Origin: Thermofilaceae archaeon | Lineage (GTDB): Archaea > Thermoproteota > Thermoprotei > Thermofilales > Thermofilaceae | DNA: 64,000 nt | Assembly (NCBI GenBank): GCA_038731975.1 | Contig: JAVYQJ010000001.1 | Span: 124,001 to 188,000 of the forward strand | Reading direction: 5' to 3' | In this document: one piece after another, positions 17,228-24,396 of the stretch | Numbering within the stretch: position 1 is the stretch's first letter | Layout: each line of letters starts with the position of its first letter | Program-made: the position numbers and the translations under genes | Notes under the pieces: model-generated | Databases searched by the model: none | The model's input: only the letters and a program-made list of their open reading frames with translations | Told to the model about the DNA's origin: nothing

Positions 17228-17848
17228 TCATGGCACCTCAATATTGGCATGACGAGCCATTAGGTAATCTTCGTTGACTCCTAGGGCTCGCATGAGAGCT
17301 ACTACGACGCCGTCGAAGAAGACCATCGCGGCATCTTCGAAGAGAGTTCCTAACGGTGCTAAGGGTTCGTAGATCCCGAGTACTTGCCTTGCGAAATAAT
17401 CGACCTCCTTTGATACCTTAGTCCTGCCCGGAATTCTGACAACATGATCACTCACTTTAGCCAGGGGGGAATCCGGGAAGGAGGTGACTGCGAGCACGTA
17501 GGCCCCCATCTTTTTAGCGGCTTCAGCAACGCTTACTACTATCTGCGTCGTGCCTGAGCCGGAGATAGCTATAACGAGGTCTCCTTTCGAGACGGCTGGT
17601 GTGATGGTCTCGCCCAGCACGTAGACGTTAAAGCCGAGGTGCATCAGCCTCATAGCGAAGGCCTTCCCTACGAGGCCGGAACGACCGGCGCCTACGATTA
17701 AGACCTTAGCACCTGAATTTTTCGCCTCCAAGAGTATCTCGAGCATTTTAAGCACCTGTTGCCTATCAACGGCGCGAGCAACCTTCAAAATCTGCTCTGC
17801 GATCTCCAGCATAGTACCGATGAGTGCATCTACTAGATTCTCACTCAC
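17228..17848 (-). CDS. hxlB: 6-phospho-3-hexuloisomerase
   Basis: 206 residues from GTG 17848. Single SIS sugar-isomerase domain with the phosphate-binding GAGRSGLV (about 53-60) and ISGSGTT (about 94-100) loops, and the ENVDYFA-type segment near residue 148 (KEVDYFARQ). PHI interconverts 3-hexulose-6-phosphate and fructose-6-phosphate. In archaea the reversed ribulose-monophosphate route supplies ribose for nucleotides. The partner hexulose-phosphate synthase is not encoded nearby. A TATA-like TTTTAAACC (minus strand) lies about 27 bp upstream. Confidence 0.9.
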   Translation of the reverse strand: MSENLVDALIGTMLEIAEQILKVARAVDRQQVLKMLEILLEAKNSGAKVLIVGAGRSGLVGKAFAMRLMHLGFNVYVLGETITPAVSKGDLVIAISGSGTTQIVVSVAEAAKKMGAYVLAVTSFPDSPLAKVSDHVVRIPGRTKVSKEVDYFARQVLGIYEPLAPLGTLFEDAAMVFFDGVVVALMRALGVNEDYLMARHANIEVP

Positions 17849-17943
17849 GTGACGCCCCTCAACTGGGTCTTTTAAACCTTTAAAACTCTCAAAACTCGGC
17901 TTTTGAGCTGATCGGTGGTAAGTCCTTTACGAACCCTCAAGCT

Positions 17944-19218
17944 TTAAGCGATCGGTGGCATACCTCTTTCCCGTTCAACGCCATCCTCAGATAATCGGAT
18001 TTTACCCAGCAGTAGTATCTTAGCTTCATTCACGTCGAAAGGTGTCCGTACTTTCACTATCTTATTCGTTGGATCAACTTCCTCTATAATTCCGATACCT
18101 ACGTGTTCAAGCCTTTCGTTAGCAATGCCAACTAGGTATCCTTTTAATCCACCTAGATGAGATACAAGGACATCTCGGTTTGTAAGTTTGGAAACCTGGT
18201 CTTTGAGCTCCAGTAACCTTTTGTACTCTTTCTCTCCAATTGTCGTTAAAACAACTACGTTTCCACAAACTTCAGCGTTCACCTCGAAGCTGAGAAGAGT
18301 TGAAAGCATCAAGCTTAGTTTCTCGTCACGCCGACCGTTAAACGTGTACGTAGCCCAGAGGCGAACCTTCTCGAGGCTAATAGTTTTAACAGCAGACTCC
18401 TTTATCAGACTTAAGTATGACAGCTCTCTCCTCAACTTGCGCAGCTCTCTCTCCTTTCCAGGAGCAGCAGCTGGGGTAGGTGCCCGCACAACCCGAATGC
18501 CTGTTCCTTCAAAGATTCGAGCGATAGGCTCGGATGCGCCGGTCCCCTCCATGACTATAAGAGTCGTTGGTTCAACCACCTCCACGATTCTGCATTTGAA
18601 AGCTAAAGCACGCTTATCGCCAACCCACCCATCCGTGTTTACTATCACTAGGTCCCTTCCCGATGCCTCGCGTAGTAGCTTCGTTAAACCAACTATCACT
18701 GCATCCTCGCATCCCACTGGAGTGTTGGTTCCGATGAAGTAGAAAGCCTTCGGCTCCAGTTCCCCCAGCCAGGAGACAGGCTTCTCGGGTAAAGCTAAAG
18801 CTATCGTACCAGGCCAACCGATGTCATTCTGGCCCACATCGGCGTCTATTACCGCTACGCTCAACCCTTTTGCGATGGCTGTGTTAAGCAGGTACGTGGA
18901 AAACGTAGTTTTTCCGCTATCGACTTCGCCGACAACTAGTACTCGGCCGGGTGCTGCGATGCTTTGAGCTAGCATCCTCCATTTGTCAACTACCTCCTCA
19001 TCTGGTTTAGCCTGACTTAGCCTCCCACCAGACATCTCTACGGTACACCACTCGCCTACTTCGATGCAAATCGTATAGCCTCTGGGGACTACGAGCTCCC
19101 TTCCTACACTGAACACCTGACCGAGAGCGTAAAAACCGGAACCCTCAATCACTTTGACCCTAGCGGGACCCTCCACTCTATAAAGGCCCTTCTCAAGACG
19201 ATACCTCTCAGGAAGCAT
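17944..19218 (-). CDS. Polynucleotide 5'-hydroxyl kinase, Clp1/Grc3 family
   Basis: 424 residues from ATG 19218; GTG 19224 is an alternative. A P-loop GEVDSGKT (97-104) is followed by DADVGQND (125-132), the Clp1/Grc3 signature in which the aspartates bind metal and activate the RNA 5'-OH. A beta-rich C-terminal domain follows from about residue 310. Archaeal Clp1 phosphorylates 5'-OH ends of RNA or DNA. Because tRNA splicing endonuclease leaves 5'-OH ends on 3' exons, a role in processing the many introns seen here is possible but not demonstrated. Confidence 0.85.
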   Translation of the reverse strand: MLPERYRLEKGLYRVEGPARVKVIEGSGFYALGQVFSVGRELVVPRGYTICIEVGEWCTVEMSGGRLSQAKPDEEVVDKWRMLAQSIAAPGRVLVVGEVDSGKTTFSTYLLNTAIAKGLSVAVIDADVGQNDIGWPGTIALALPEKPVSWLGELEPKAFYFIGTNTPVGCEDAVIVGLTKLLREASGRDLVIVNTDGWVGDKRALAFKCRIVEVVEPTTLIVMEGTGASEPIARIFEGTGIRVVRAPTPAAAPGKERELRKLRRELSYLSLIKESAVKTISLEKVRLWATYTFNGRRDEKLSLMLSTLLSFEVNAEVCGNVVVLTTIGEKEYKRLLELKDQVSKLTNRDVLVSHLGGLKGYLVGIANERLEHVGIGIIEEVDPTNKIVKVRTPFDVNEAKILLLGKIRLSEDGVERERGMPPIA

Positions 19219-19301
19219 GACCACAAGTCGTAAGTTACGCTAAAGATAAAGGTTGAGCCCCCGTTAAAGCTATAAACCTCGAGCTGGTGGAGCCGTAAAC
19301 G

Positions 19302-19402
19302 GCCCCGGTAGCTCAGCCTGGTAGAGCGCCGCTCTGGTAAAGTGTAAGACCGGCTATCCAGTAAGGCGGAGGACCCGGGTTCGATTCCCGGCCGGGGCTC
19401 CA
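19302..19402 (+). tRNA. tRNA-Thr (anticodon GGT) with intron
   Basis: Acceptor GCCCCGG/CCGGGGC, D stem GCTC/GAGC, T arm CCGGG-TTCGATT-CCCGG, discriminator T, encoded CCA. Anticodon stem CCGCT/GGCGG encloses 31 nt. Removing about 24 nt between positions 37 and 38 leaves loop CTGGTAA with anticodon GGT and a 77-nt tRNA. A clean bulge-helix-bulge is visible: CTGG pairs with CCAG, each followed by a TAA bulge cut after its second base. A TATA-like CTATAAA lies about 30 bp upstream. Confidence 0.9.
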
Positions 19403-19798
19403 TTTTTCAGGGTGGAACAGTCGTTCATCCTGTCGTGTTTGTTTTTGCGCTGCTACGCCGAGCACTTCACTTTCAAACTTCTCCTTGTTTTTCTGAAAAT
19501 AGTTAGCTAAAAGTAAGTTTTCTTCATTTATCATTAAGTTAAGAATCATATGATGATGAGTTAAACTGTAGTACGATTCGTTGTAATACACTTGTATTAT
19601 CACTGCAATATGTTAAGTCTATCAATGAATAGGTTTAAAGAAAATATAGTTCTAGTTTTTTCTATTATTCGTAAAACGCTAAAATAATACCGTACAAAGC
19701 AGATTTAACAGCATAGGTGCTTTCGCTTAACCACTGGACCCTTGTGGTTGGGAAGAGCTTTCATCTCTTTTGAGGAGGAAATTCAGAAGCCGAGCTCG
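19403..19798. other. A/T-rich intergenic region
   Basis: 396 bp between two tRNA genes, strongly A/T-rich from about 19490 to 19700 and without a supportable gene. An ATGATGA word at 19549 resembles a C box, but no matching D box follows at guide distance. No repeats, palindromes or terminator-like structures stand out apart from the base composition. Confidence 0.5.
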
Positions 19799-19920
19799 TG
19801 GCGGGCCCGCCGGGACTCGAACCCGGGTTCTCCGTGCGGGTTGGCAAGCCCGCTCTCCGGCTTAGAAGGCTTGCGCAGCTTCTTCAGCTTCGGCGCCTTT
19901 CCAGGCTAGGCCACGGGCCC
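19799..19920 (-). tRNA. tRNA-Arg (anticodon TCT) with two introns
   Basis: Minus strand, acceptor GGGCCCG/CGGGCCC and T arm as in tRNA-Arg(CCG), CCA encoded. The 5' anticodon stem is interrupted: CCG and GC, which together pair with GCCGG, are separated by about 20 nt (an intron near 29/30). The spliced loop is CTTCTAA, anticodon TCT. A second insertion of about 25 nt with a GCGGG...CCCGC hairpin lies in the variable loop, leaving AGAAC as in the other tRNA-Arg genes. Removing 20 and 25 nt gives exactly 77 nt, the length of the intronless tRNA-Arg(CCG). Boundaries are accurate to a base or two. Confidence 0.85.
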
Positions 19921-19940
19921 TATAATGCCGGTTTGGCACA

Positions 19941-19949
19941 CTATTTAAG
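19941..19949 (+). promoter_or_regulatory. TATA box of argS
   Basis: CTATTTAAG is centred about 26 bp upstream of GTG 19970. It points to a leaderless argS mRNA starting at that codon rather than at the upstream TTG 19952. Confidence 0.55.
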
Positions 19950-19969
19950 GTTTGGCGCGACGGGGTTGT

Positions 19970-21868
19970 GTGAGGTATAGCGCTCACGAAGTGCTGGTGG
20001 AGCGGATTGCGAGAGCAGCTAAAGCCGCGTTAGAGGGAGAGGGGGTTGTTGCAGAGGTGCAAGTTGAGAGAGCACCTCCGGAGCGCGGGGATCTGACGAT
20101 CAACGTCTATCGGATAGCTCGGAGCGACGTGGGCGCTAGGGACTTAGCCGAGAAACTGGCTGGTAACTTATCTAGCGGCGTGGAGTACGTTAAGGCTGCA
20201 AAAGCAGAGGGGGGTTACGTTAACATTGAAATCGATCCCTCATCCTACGGGCAGTTCGTCTGGCGGGTAGTATCGTCCCTGGGGAGCAGGTACGGGTACA
20301 AACCCCACCCAAGCCCCAGCCGTATCATAGTCGAGCACACCAGCGCCAACCCTGTTCATCCTCTACACATTGGACACCTCAGGAACTGCATAGTTGGTGA
20401 TGCGCTGGCACGCCTGTTACGAGCCAGAGGTCACGATGTGGAGGTTCACTTCTACATAGATGATGTAGGCCTGCAGGTTGCTTACGCTGCTTACGGTTAC
20501 GAGAAGGTTCGGCATGTTAAGAGAGCTATGAAGCCGGATCACTTCATTGGGTTGATCTACGCCATAACGAACGCGATAATTAACGTGCGTGAACTGCAGG
20601 CGCGGAGGGAGAAGGTTGGTGAGGAGGAGCGGGCGAGGATCGATGGCGAGTTATCGGATTGGTTGTGGGTGGCTAAAGAATTGATGGAAAAGGATGAGGA
20701 ACTCTTCACGCTGATTGCTGAAGCCGTAAAGAGGGAGGACGCCCTTAAGCGCATCAATGACATAAACAGGGCGTATGAAGCAGGCGAAGAGTGGGCGGTC
20801 AAGCTTGTCAGGGAGACCGTGGAGCTTTGTCTTGAGGGCTTCAGGCAGACGCTTCAGAGGCTCGGCATCTCCTATGACAGCTGGGACTGGGAGAGCGAAG
20901 TCACGACTTGGAACGGTCTCGTGCGAGATGTGATAGCTAAGCTGAGGGCTACCGGCTTCGTCGTGGAGAAGGGAGGGGCGCTGGTTTTCCAAGCTGATAG
21001 GCTGGCAGAGGATGCGGAGGTGAGGCGCAGGCTCGGCCTTTCGCCAAGCTTTGCAATCTCGTCGATGACTCTTGTCCGTTCAGATGGAACAACGCTTTAC
21101 GCTACGCGCGATATTGCTTACACTATCTGGAAGTATAAGAGGGGGGTTGACAAAGTGATAAACGTAGTGGGTGCTGAGCAGAGCTTAGAGCAAGCCCATG
21201 TCAGGCTAGCACTCTACAGCATGGGGTACGTAAGGGAGGCGGAGAACACTTTGCACTTCGCCTACGAGATGGTAAATCTTCCCGGTGTTAAGATGTCGGG
21301 CAGGAGGGGAAGGTACATAACGGCGGACGAGCTGATTGATGAAGCGGTCAGAAGAGCGAGAGAGGAGCTCGTTAAGAGGGGTGTCGAGGTCGACGAGGAG
21401 GTAGCGGAGCGAGTTGGAATCGGAGCAGTGAAGTTTGCAATCTTAAGCGTAGCCCCCTCTCGGCCGCTGACGTTCACTTGGGAGAGGGTCCTTGACTTCG
21501 AGCGGAACAGTGGGCCCTTCGTCCAGTACGCCTATGTGAGGGCACGCTCCGTGCTGAGGAAAGCCGGCGACTTGAAACCCGCTGTGAATGGAGCGCCTTT
21601 CGGCGAGGAAGAGAGGAAACTCCTCTTTCTCATTGGCTACTTCCCGGAGGTAGTTGCAAAGGCTGCTGACGAGTTAAAGATTGAGCTCGTGCCTCAGTAC
21701 CTCAACGAGCTAGCCTCAGCTTTCAACAAGTACTACGATGAGGTTCCAATCTTGAAGGCGGAACCTAGAGAGAAGGCTGAAGCGCGGCTAGCCTTAACGT
21801 ACATGGTAGCAATCACGCTGGAAAACGGTATGCGTATCCTCGGAATCGAACCACCCCATAGAATGTGA
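19970..21868 (+). CDS. argS: Arginyl-tRNA synthetase
   Basis: 632 residues from GTG 19970. Class I synthetase: an N-terminal Add1 domain (about 1-105) that contacts the tRNA D-loop, HIGH motif at 133-136 (LHIGHLRN), a KMSK-type segment (VKMSGRRG), and a C-terminal helical anticodon-binding domain ending in GMRILGIEPPHRM. It charges tRNA-Arg with arginine. It is flanked by tRNA-Arg(TCT), divergent, 50 bp upstream, and by tRNA-Cys and tRNA-Arg(GCG) downstream. Confidence 0.95.
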   Translation: MRYSAHEVLVERIARAAKAALEGEGVVAEVQVERAPPERGDLTINVYRIARSDVGARDLAEKLAGNLSSGVEYVKAAKAEGGYVNIEIDPSSYGQFVWRVVSSLGSRYGYKPHPSPSRIIVEHTSANPVHPLHIGHLRNCIVGDALARLLRARGHDVEVHFYIDDVGLQVAYAAYGYEKVRHVKRAMKPDHFIGLIYAITNAIINVRELQARREKVGEEERARIDGELSDWLWVAKELMEKDEELFTLIAEAVKREDALKRINDINRAYEAGEEWAVKLVRETVELCLEGFRQTLQRLGISYDSWDWESEVTTWNGLVRDVIAKLRATGFVVEKGGALVFQADRLAEDAEVRRRLGLSPSFAISSMTLVRSDGTTLYATRDIAYTIWKYKRGVDKVINVVGAEQSLEQAHVRLALYSMGYVREAENTLHFAYEMVNLPGVKMSGRRGRYITADELIDEAVRRAREELVKRGVEVDEEVAERVGIGAVKFAILSVAPSRPLTFTWERVLDFERNSGPFVQYAYVRARSVLRKAGDLKPAVNGAPFGEEERKLLFLIGYFPEVVAKAADELKIELVPQYLNELASAFNKYYDEVPILKAEPREKAEARLALTYMVAITLENGMRILGIEPPHRM

Positions 21869-22072
21869 TGGAGAGCCGTAGCGCATGGAGCCCCTCTTCA
21901 GCAGTAGCAAAACCTGAACCCTTGAAACAGCGTGGAAGCAGGATGTCTGTCGTAAGCCTACACCCTTTGTGCAGAGTTCGCGTCAAAAAGGGCGTTAAGG
22001 CGAGTGGCAGCCACCATGGGGAGGCGTATGAACTCCAGCCCGCTCGAGGGAGTATGCTTCAGTATAATGATG
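21869..22072. other. Gap between argS and tRNA-Cys
   Basis: 204 bp with no recognised gene, RNA or repeat. The short frames present have no similarity to known proteins. Confidence 0.4.
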
Positions 22073-22190
22073 TGGAGCCGGGGCCGGGATTCGAACCCGG
22101 GTGACACTCCGCGTGCGTACGCACTTAGCGGGTAACGACGAGACGACACCCACTGCAGCCCGCCGCCTTAGACCACTCGGCCACCCCGGC
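22073..22190 (-). tRNA. tRNA-Cys (anticodon GCA) with two introns
   Basis: Minus strand. Acceptor GCCGGGG/CCCCGGC with discriminator T (U73, as expected for cysteine) and encoded CCA. Anticodon stem GCGGG/CCCGC encloses loop CTGCAG...A. Removal of about 19 nt at 37/38 gives CTGCAGA, the same loop as other archaeal tRNA-Cys. The variable region is 27 nt and contains the perfect hairpin GTGCG-TA-CGCAC, read as a second intron of about 22 nt in the variable loop. A class II tRNA (Leu, Ser) was rejected because of U73 and the anticodon. Confidence 0.8.
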
Positions 22191-22215
22191 TCCTCAAGCG
22201 AGGTATAGCAACGGG

Positions 22216-22224
22216 TTATTTAAG
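22216..22224 (+). promoter_or_regulatory. TATA box of the RNase P subunit gene
   Basis: TTATTTAAG is about 25 bp upstream of GTG 22244. It supports this codon over the upstream TTG 22229 as a leaderless start. Confidence 0.5.
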
Positions 22225-22243
22225 TTGATTGCGCCGGCACTCT

Positions 22244-22573
22244 GTGGATAGGCAGTTAGTAAGGGGTATCGCGAGGCAAAGGATTGCAATCCTACTCAAA
22301 ATGGCGGATGAAATCGTTAAGAAGGACGAGCAACTGGCTAGAAGGTATGTTGAATTGGCTCTAAAAATTGCATCAAAAGCTCGTATTCGCATTCCAAAAG
22401 ATTTGAGAAGAAAATACTGTAGGGGGTGCAACATACCACTCGTGCCCGGCGTTACATCTAGGGTGCGCGTCAAAAGGGGTTGCGGCGGTACACGGATCAT
22501 AGTCACCTGCCTACGGTGCGGTTATGTGCGCAGGTACCCAGTCAAAAAGCATGGCGGGCCCGCCGGGACTTGA
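22244..22573 (+). CDS. rnp4: Ribonuclease P protein component 4 (Rpp21)
   Basis: 109 residues from GTG 22244. Two long N-terminal helices (about 1-55) are followed by a zinc ribbon built from C59/C62 (CRGC) and C89/C92 (CLRC), the layout of Rpp21/Rnp4, which binds Rpp29 and the specificity domain of RNase P RNA in tRNA 5' maturation. The last seven residues (GGPAGT end) and the stop codon are antisense to the 3' end of tRNA-Arg(GCG), with a 22-bp overlap including the CCA. That tail is probably not conserved. Confidence 0.9.
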   Translation: MDRQLVRGIARQRIAILLKMADEIVKKDEQLARRYVELALKIASKARIRIPKDLRRKYCRGCNIPLVPGVTSRVRVKRGCGGTRIIVTCLRCGYVRRYPVKKHGGPAGT

Positions 22574-22652
22574 ACCCGGGTTCTCCATGCGGGGGCTATA
22601 CCCGCACTCTGGCTCCGCAGGCCAGCGCCTTTCCATGCTAGGCCACGGGCCC
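22552..22652 (-). tRNA. tRNA-Arg (anticodon GCG) with variable-loop intron
   Basis: Minus strand, same acceptor and T arm as the other two tRNA-Arg genes, CCA encoded. Anticodon stem CTGGC/GCCAG encloses loop CTGCGGA (anticodon GCG) without an intron. The variable region is 29 nt and contains the hairpin TGCGGG...CCCGCA. Removing about 24 nt leaves AGAAC and a 77-nt tRNA, identical in length to intronless tRNA-Arg(CCG). Its 3' end lies inside the coding sequence of the convergent RNase P subunit gene. Confidence 0.88.
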
Positions 22653-22689
22653 TATGGGGGTACTCTTCTACTGCATATTTTATTCTTCA

Positions 22690-22870
22690 CGGTGGGGTTC
22701 GTGCTTAAGCCTTTGGGCCTCATCGGACCGGCTCGAGCCCCTCTCACCGGGGCCCTGGTCACCGGCTCAGCCCCGCACAGGGTGACCTCATCCCGCGGCT
22801 GAACCGCGGTGGAGCAGCTGTGAGCTGCAGCCTGGCTCGTAACCCGGGGGCCTAGAGCCGTTCTTGCATC
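22690..22870. other. Hairpin-rich GC stretch, possible structured RNA
   Basis: Three perfect hairpins follow each other: GGTCACC/GGTGACC (22757-22763 with 22781-22787), CCGCGG/CCGCGG with a 5-nt loop (22793-22809), and GCAGCT/AGCTGC with a 3-nt loop (22814-22828). The stretch lies in a 919-bp gap between tRNA-Arg and tRNA-Ser. It does not match conserved regions of RNase P RNA or SRP RNA that could be recalled. It could be a structured RNA on either strand, or the palindromic edge of the adjoining decayed gene. Confidence 0.35.
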
Positions 22871-22924
22871 TTCAACTCTGGGAGCCCCCGGAGCTGCAGG
22901 GGTGGCTGGGTGGGAGGCCTAGTG

Positions 22925-23276
22925 GTCGAGGCTGAAGGGGGGAGAGGATTTTGGGGAACTGAAGGGGTTGAAGCGGAAGCCCCTCAAGGGCTGAGAAGTG
23001 GTACGGCTTTCCCCTTGAGAGCTTCAAGGAGGTTCCCAGTTTCGCGGGATGGAGAAGGGAAGTGGGGGGAGGCTGCTGGAGGACTACTGCCACCTCGAGG
23101 CGAAGGGGGAGAAGCTGTACATCGGCGCGTGCGGCCACAGGTTCTCCACGTTGCCCGGTTGCACGGAGGAGCTTAAAGTGAGTTTGAGCAGCATAGCTGA
23201 GGCGCTGGAGGCGTTCATGCTAACCGGGCTGGTGCCGGGGGGCGTGGCTGAAGGCCTACGTAGCCGCGACAGCTGA
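22925..23276 (+). pseudogene. Frameshifted gene remnant containing repeat copy B
   Basis: Protein-like segments occur in three successive frames: EDFGELKGLKRKPLKG (about 22950-23000), then WYGFPLESFKEVPSFAGW (about 23000-23060), then an open frame from about 23049 to the TGA at 23276 reading LLEDYCHLEAKGEKLYIG and ending in FMLTGLVPGG plus 11 residues. Jumps between frames without plausible starts indicate a gene broken by at least two frameshifts. The protein family is not recognised. Its last third is the sequence repeated at 12.65 kb. Confidence 0.55.
23160..23271 (+). repeat. Repeat copy B of the decayed gene fragment
   Basis: 23160-23243 matches 12653-12736 with one mismatch in 84 bp, and 23247-23271 matches 12795-12819. 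In this copy the two blocks are joined in one reading frame that ends at TGA 23276, so copy B is closer to the ancestral gene end than copy A, which carries 55 extra bases. Confidence 0.75.
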
Positions 23277-23571
23277 GTGATGGGGGCTGGAACGTTTATC
23301 CCCCTCTTTGTTTCCTTTTCCCCTTTAGCTCTCTTCATGCCGCGGGAGGGGTGGGCAGTGTGTAGGCCCAGAAGGGAGCAGCCAGAAATACGCAGCTGGA
23401 GAGACGAGAGCGTTCGAGCGAAATACGAACAAGCGCGCACCCCTCAGAGTCTTCAAAGCTAGTGTGACTAACTGCGCGTTGTTGCGCGCTTTACTAGCCA
23501 CTTGAGATGCTATTTAGACTTCGACACGCAACCGCGAAAAGCTTAAAGTAGTGTGCTAGCTCACAGCTTGA
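23277..23571. other. Gap between the gene remnant and tRNA-Ser
   Basis: 295 bp with no supportable gene. It starts with a pyrimidine-rich tract similar to the one behind copy A and ends with an A/T element (AAAAGCTTAAAGTAG, 23537-23551) in front of tRNA-Ser. A 21-nt resemblance to SRP RNA helix 8 at 23363-23383 lacks the flanking stem pairs. Confidence 0.4.
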
Positions 23572-23662
23572 GCCGGGGTCGCCTAGCCTGGTCCATGGCG
23601 ACGGGTTGCTAACCCGTTGCCCCTTTCGGGGCGCCCGGGTTCGAATCCCGGCCCCGGCGCCA
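23572..23662 (+). tRNA. tRNA-Ser (anticodon GCT)
   Basis: Acceptor GCCGGGG/CCCCGGC, anticodon stem ACGGG/CCCGT around loop TTGCTAA (anticodon GCT), a long paired variable arm (GCCCC TTTC GGGGC), T arm CCGGG-TTCGAAT-CCCGG, discriminator G and encoded CCA. Class II structure and G73 fit serine. No intron. A TATA-like CTTAAAG lies about 28 bp upstream. Confidence 0.95.
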
Positions 23663-23771
23663 ACCTATAACTCATGGGCCAGTGATGAATGCGCAAGTTT
23701 AGAGGGTGAGAGCGATTTAAACCTCAGCGTGCCGTAACGAAATTTTTTACCCCCTACTATAGGAGCAACCT

Positions 23772-24275
23772 GTGAGCTACAGTATAACTGTACCTTTCGT
23801 GCCGACTCCTATCGAAGTCATTAGAGAAATGCTGAGGATGGCCGAGTTAAAGCCGGGCGAGTTGCTTCTGGATCTCGGGTGCGGGGACGGGCGTGTCCTC
23901 ATCGTAGCGGCAAAGGAGTTCGGGGCAAGGGCTGTAGGAATCGAGCTTCGAGACAATCTAGCCAATAGAGCCGCGTACAATGCTGCGAAGGAGGGTGTAA
24001 AAGATAAGGTACTAGTTGTCCATGGCAACTTCTTCGACCTAAAGCTTCCACCCGCAGACGTGATCTTCATGTACCTTCTCACTTCAGTCAACGAAAGGTT
24101 AAGACCTAAGCTGGAGAGGGAAGCCAAACTGGGGGCACGCATTGTGTCGCACGACTTTGAAGTCACCGGCTGGAAGCCAAGAAGGGTGGAGGACTTCCGC
24201 GACGGGGGGAGGTCGCACCGCCTCTATCTGTACGTCGTTCCAGAGGCTTACCTTTCAGCTACGCGAAGAGGTTGA
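23772..24275 (+). CDS. Archaeal protein-lysine methyltransferase (aKMT-like)
   Basis: 167 residues from GTG 23772. The N-terminus MSYSITVPFVPTPIEVIREM resembles aKMT of Sulfolobus islandicus, and the SAM-binding loop DLGCGDGR (33-40) follows immediately. aKMT enzymes have broad specificity and methylate surface lysines of chromatin proteins such as Cren7 and many other proteins. Length and the short C-terminus agree with this single-domain family. A TATA-like GATTTAAAC is about 55 bp upstream, leaving a ~30-nt leader. Confidence 0.8.
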   Translation: MSYSITVPFVPTPIEVIREMLRMAELKPGELLLDLGCGDGRVLIVAAKEFGARAVGIELRDNLANRAAYNAAKEGVKDKVLVVHGNFFDLKLPPADVIFMYLLTSVNERLRPKLEREAKLGARIVSHDFEVTGWKPRRVEDFRDGGRSHRLYLYVVPEAYLSATRRG

Positions 24276-24396
24276 AAGCAGGGAAGACCGCTTAACCTTA
24301 TTAGGAAAAAGGTTCCGTTGCAACTTGTGGTTTCCGCGTAGGAGCGTCAACAACAACATTTTAACAACAGCACTAGCACCGGCGTACAGAGGGTGA

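Noticed and set aside
19549-19600. Second box C/D sRNA candidate at an ATGATGATGA run
   Set aside because: No CTGA box at guide spacing and no D'/C' pair.
22073-22190. Interpretation as a class II tRNA (Leu or Ser) with a long variable arm, or tRNA-Thr(CGT)
   Set aside because: U73 and the spliced loop CTGCAGA match tRNA-Cys; the Thr alternative needs a pyrimidine at position 37.
22690-22870. RNase P RNA
   Set aside because: Strong hairpins and a nearby RNase P protein gene prompted the idea, but neither strand shows the GAGGAAAGTC or ACAGAA conserved regions.
23363-23383. SRP RNA helix 8-like sequence (AGGCCC-AGAA-GGGAGCAGCC)
   Set aside because: The core resembles the SRP motif, but the outer stem positions do not pair, the tetraloop starts with A instead of G, and the surrounding 300 bp lack helix 6 and the GC-rich long helix expected in a hyperthermophile SRP RNA.
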